A stretch of DNA of 64,000 nt from Hoeflea algicola (GTDB lineage: Bacteria > Pseudomonadota > Alphaproteobacteria > Rhizobiales > Rhizobiaceae), in contig NZ_JAOVZR010000001.1 in assembly GCF_026619415.1 (NCBI RefSeq), forward strand, positions 1,302,001 to 1,366,000. The letters run 5' to 3'. The first letter of the stretch is position 1. Each line of letters starts with the position of its first letter. The notes below the pieces were generated by a model. That model did no database searches and had not been told where the DNA came from. It saw nothing but the letters and a program-made list of their open reading frames with translations. Of the stretch, positions 61,465 to 64,000 are shown piece by piece. The position numbers and the translations under genes are program-made.

Positions 61465-62556
61465 CTATTTCACCACCTCGGTCTTGAACGGTCCGGGCAG
61501 CGTGACTTCCAGCAACTGGAGATCAGCACTTGGATCAGTGTAGCGCGTCGCCATCTTCGGCGGAACGACAAATGCGTCGCCTTTTTCAAGCCGATAGGGC
61601 TCCTTGCCCTCGCCCTCAAGCAGCATCGAGCCGCTCATCACGAAATTGAATAGGATGTCGCAATCATGTCGTGTCCAGACCGGATCACCCTGCCCGACCG
61701 GCCGCGCCACCATCACCGAAGCCACACCTTTGGTGTTCTCGTTGATCGTGGTGTCACGCGCCTCGAAGCCCGGGACCCGAAACGGCTTGAAGACGCCTTC
61801 CTTGGCGAGACTGTGGACGAACCGCTGCCCGTCCCACTCCCGATCAGGTCGTTCGACCTGCGTCGGCAGCTCCATATCATGATCGATCTCGGTGACATGG
61901 TCTGCGGGTACGCCGATTTCGATCACCTCGATGCCGTCGGCGGCGTGCAGCACCTTGTGTCGGATGGTTGGCGGCTGAATGAAGCAATCGCCGGCACGCA
62001 GTCGGCGGGTTCCGCCCTGGTCCTCATAAAGCACATCGACCCAGCCGCTGATGCAGAAAATCAGCTGGAACCCGACCTTGTGGAAATGCACCATGTCAGG
62101 CACCGGCCCGTCAGGCACGCGGATATGCGAGGCGATCATCGCGCCGCCCAGCCGTGATGGCACCAGGTCGCGATACTCCATTCCGGCACGACCGATCACC
62201 CACGGCGCTTGGTCAGCCAACCGCCGCACCACGAAGGCGTGCTTGGTTTCGGGCATGACCACGGGCGGGTTGAGCTCGTCAATTTCGATGCGGGTGCCGT
62301 TGGGCGCGACCAGTTCGCGTTTTCCCTCGGCAAATCCGTCCGGATCATCGGTCAGGATGCGCAGCGTACCCGGTGCTTCGGACGCGCCCTTCTGGATCCG
62401 CAGGCGCAGCCCGTGCCCCGACAGCACGGCTACTTCCGGGTCATCGGCCGGATAGATCATGTCCAGACGCATTTTCAGCGTCTTGGTATAGAAAGGAAGA
62501 TCATCCCGCAGCTCGTTGGTGGGTAACCTGATTTCGGCGCGTACATCCACTGGCAT
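61465..62556 (-). CDS. VOC-like plus double-cupin protein in the kyn/liv cluster
   Basis: A 363-residue soluble protein. Residues 10-55 (NELRDDLPFYTKTLKMRLDMIYPADDPEVAVLSGHGLRLRIQ) resemble a glyoxalase/VOC half-module. Two cupins follow: HFHKVGFQLIFCISGWVDVLYEDQGGTRRLRAGDCFIQPPTIRHKV (about 175-235) and HDCDILFNFVMSGSMLLEGEGKEPYRLEKGDAFVVPP (about 300-345). The first has three His that could bind a metal. I chose ATG 62556 (GGGAGAG just before it); the frame extends to 62610. I do not recognise a named enzyme. Position between kynA and livJ suggests a step in tryptophan or aromatic metabolite breakdown. Gentisate dioxygenase-like proteins are bicupins too, but this lacks close resemblance. 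Confidence 0.72.
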   Translation of the reverse strand: MPVDVRAEIRLPTNELRDDLPFYTKTLKMRLDMIYPADDPEVAVLSGHGLRLRIQKGASEAPGTLRILTDDPDGFAEGKRELVAPNGTRIEIDELNPPVVMPETKHAFVVRRLADQAPWVIGRAGMEYRDLVPSRLGGAMIASHIRVPDGPVPDMVHFHKVGFQLIFCISGWVDVLYEDQGGTRRLRAGDCFIQPPTIRHKVLHAADGIEVIEIGVPADHVTEIDHDMELPTQVERPDREWDGQRFVHSLAKEGVFKPFRVPGFEARDTTINENTKGVASVMVARPVGQGDPVWTRHDCDILFNFVMSGSMLLEGEGKEPYRLEKGDAFVVPPKMATRYTDPSADLQLLEVTLPGPFKTEVVK

Positions 62557-62863
62557 CTCTCCCGATCGTGCTTGTCCAACCATTCGCGTCTCGCCGAACC
62601 AACCCAGCATTTCCCCGAGCAGAGCAGAAAAACTCGGGGCGCCGATATCGAAGAGGCCAATGTTTCCTGCCTTGCAGAGTTGCTGTTTGCGACAACACCC
62701 GTCCGGCTCAAGGCGGCGAGATTATCGATCCGGCTATATATTTCAAGGCTAAAACATCGATCCCTCGCGATGCTTCGTAACTTTTTACCTGGTATTGAAC
62801 CGGTGCCAGGACACACCTTTCCAACGGCCTCAATCCGCAACCCGAAGCGTCGCTGACGCCATC
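62557..62863. other. gap between kynA and the cupin gene
   Basis: 307 bases without a supported gene. It contains a minus-strand promoter candidate (62719-62746) and a hairpin, CCCCGAG (62613-62619) and CTCGGGG (62633-62639), in the leader of the cupin gene. Short frames here lack ribosome sites and family features. Confidence 0.55.
62719..62746 (-). promoter_or_regulatory. candidate sigma-70 promoter for the cupin-liv genes
   Basis: On the minus strand TTGAAA (62746-62741) and TAATCT (62724-62719) are separated by 16 bases. TTGAAA is a good -35 element and TAATCT a fair -10. Transcription would start about 155 bases ahead of the cupin ATG. Confidence 0.4.
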
Positions 62864-63706
62864 CTACAACTCTGTGCGCACCCGCCACAATTCCGGAAAC
62901 AGCTCGACATCGAGCATGCGCCTGAGATAGCTGGTGCCGCCGGTGCCACCGGTGCCGCGCTTGAGCCCGATCACCCGTTCCACCGTGGTCACATGATTGA
63001 ACCGCCAGCGGCGAAAATAGTCCTCCAGATCGACCAGCTTCTCGGCCACCTCGTAGAGCGCCCAATATTGCTCCGGGGCCTCGTAGACAACCTTCCAGCC
63101 GGCAGTCACGCCATCATGAAGCTGGTGGGTATGGCGCACATCGCGACCCAACACCTCTTCCGGCATGTCGATGCCGTGACGCTTGGCAAGCCGTATCGCC
63201 TCGTCGTAAAGGCTCGGCTGATTGAGTTCGGCTTCCAGCTTGGCCAGTGTCCCCGGGACATGAGCATGCGGCTTCATCATCGCGTGGTTACGGTTGCCGA
63301 GCGCATATTCAATCACCCGATACTGCCAGGACTGAAACCCCGAGGACTGACCCAGCTTGCTGCGAAAATGGGTATAGTCGCTCGGCGTCATGGTCCGAAG
63401 CACGTCCCAGGCGTTATTAAGCTGTTCGAATATCCGCGACACCCGCGCCAGCGTCTTCATCGCCGGCTGCAACTGGTCCGCACGGATCGCCTCGCGGGCA
63501 GCGACAATCTCGTGGATCGCCAGCCGCATCCACAATTCCGAAGTCTGGTGCTGAATGATGAACAGCATCTCGTCATGGGCGTCGGTCCGGGGCTTTTGCG
63601 CTCCCAGCACCTGATCGAGGCACAGATAGTCACCATAGGCCATACGCCCGTCGAAATTCATGGTCGCGCCTTCGCTGGACGGGTCGTAGTCGCCCCCCTC
63701 GCTCAT
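62864..63706 (-). CDS. kynA: tryptophan 2,3-dioxygenase
   Basis: Heme enzyme that opens the indole ring of L-tryptophan to N-formylkynurenine, the first step of the kynurenine pathway. The 280 residues are of normal bacterial length. [35 protein letters not shown] and the heme-binding His of [29 protein letters not shown] are diagnostic, as is [17 protein letters not shown]. Its ATG overlaps the kynureninase stop (ATGA), so it is translated in step with kynU. Confidence 0.97.
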   Translation of the reverse strand: MSEGGDYDPSSEGATMNFDGRMAYGDYLCLDQVLGAQKPRTDAHDEMLFIIQHQTSELWMRLAIHEIVAAREAIRADQLQPAMKTLARVSRIFEQLNNAWDVLRTMTPSDYTHFRSKLGQSSGFQSWQYRVIEYALGNRNHAMMKPHAHVPGTLAKLEAELNQPSLYDEAIRLAKRHGIDMPEEVLGRDVRHTHQLHDGVTAGWKVVYEAPEQYWALYEVAEKLVDLEDYFRRWRFNHVTTVERVIGLKRGTGGTGGTSYLRRMLDVELFPELWRVRTEL

Positions 63707-64000
63707 GTCACGGCCTTCCGGGTCTTGAACGCCGGCTTATCCCAACCGTCCGTGGCGATGATATCACACAGCTCTGCCGCCGCGTGGCTCACCTCTTCAA
63801 GCGTGTTGTAGAGCGGGCAGAAGCCGAAACGCATGGTGTCGGGTGCCCGGAAATCGCCGATCACGCCGCGGGCGATCAGCGCCTGCATCGCCGCATAACC
63901 TTCGGCAAAACGGAACGAAACCTGACTGCCACGGGCCTGCGGGTCACGCGGGCTGACGAGTTCCACCTGCTTGCACCCGGCCTCGACTTCGCTGATGAAC
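63703..64000 (-). CDS. kynU: kynureninase (N-terminal part beyond window)
   Basis: The C-terminal part of a frame still open at base 64000. Visible text is [67 protein letters not shown], the C-terminal domain of PLP-dependent kynureninase, which cleaves kynurenine to anthranilate and alanine. The PLP lysine lies in the missing part. kynU precedes kynA in the operon. Confidence 0.9.
   Translation of the reverse strand, partial: FISEVEAGCKQVELVSPRDPQARGSQVSFRFAEGYAAMQALIARGVIGDFRAPDTMRFGFCPLYNTLEEVSHAAAELCDIIATDGWDKPAFKTRKAVT

Overview
The window comes from a GC-rich chromosome of an alphaproteobacterium. Gene content points to the Hyphomicrobiales (Rhizobiales), in the neighbourhood of Rhizobiaceae, Phyllobacteriaceae or Hoeflea-like marine rhizobia. 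The clues are a DUF1217 flagellar-type protein, a TIGR02281 aspartic protease, PleC/PdhS-type H-box wording in a histidine kinase, extensin-like M15 and paired YkuD proteins, and many ATGA-coupled operons. This is inferred from protein character, not from a marker gene. I see no rRNA, tRNA, CRISPR array, insertion sequence or prophage.

Positions 1-12.7 kb form a respiratory nitrate reduction locus. A divergent Crp/Fnr regulator without FeS cysteines (NarR-like) faces narK (a fused double transporter) and narG-narH-narJ-narI, followed by a parvulin isomerase and a DUF2478 protein. A perfect FNR-type box lies in the divergent promoter. An L-lactate dehydrogenase cut by the window edge follows, with its own degenerate box. 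Positions 12.7-24.2 kb hold cell-envelope and housekeeping genes: two YkuD L,D-transpeptidases, class I fumarase, a GGDEF protein, an alpha/beta hydrolase divergent from a MarR regulator with tandem operators, a DUF971 protein, moaA, an FAD oxidoreductase, an EamA exporter and a tiny zinc-ribbon-like gene.

Positions 24.4-39.2 kb carry a Bcr/CflA-type exporter, a basic-amino-acid ABC transporter with no ATPase gene, a methyltransferase, a gamma-butyrobetaine hydroxylase-like dioxygenase, an aldo/keto reductase, a penicillin acylase-family hydrolase, a 3-hydroxyisobutyrate dehydrogenase-like enzyme, a frameshifted AlkD-like gene, DUF302, Lrp, a UDG-like protein, GST and a thermonuclease. Positions 39.3-51.2 kb hold a membrane histidine kinase, divergent cobT and cobS, a DUF1289/aspartic protease pair, a 769-residue DUF1217 repeat protein, a TauE/SafE permease, an extensin-like lipoprotein, a YciA thioesterase, two small unknown genes, MarC and an AT-richer secreted orphan.

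Positions 51.3-64 kb contain a complete amino-acid ABC transporter, dusA, a DJ-1/PfpI protein, a host-attachment protein, a second thioesterase and a long minus-strand series. That series runs kynU (partial), kynA, a VOC-plus-double-cupin protein, livJ, livG, livF, livH, livM. It suggests uptake and oxidative breakdown of tryptophan or a related aromatic compound.

No clearly unprecedented multi-gene system was recognised. The best candidates for new biology are the cupin protein of the kyn/liv cluster, the multi-repeat DUF1217 protein, and the link between ldh and the nitrate-respiration regulon suggested by promoter sites.
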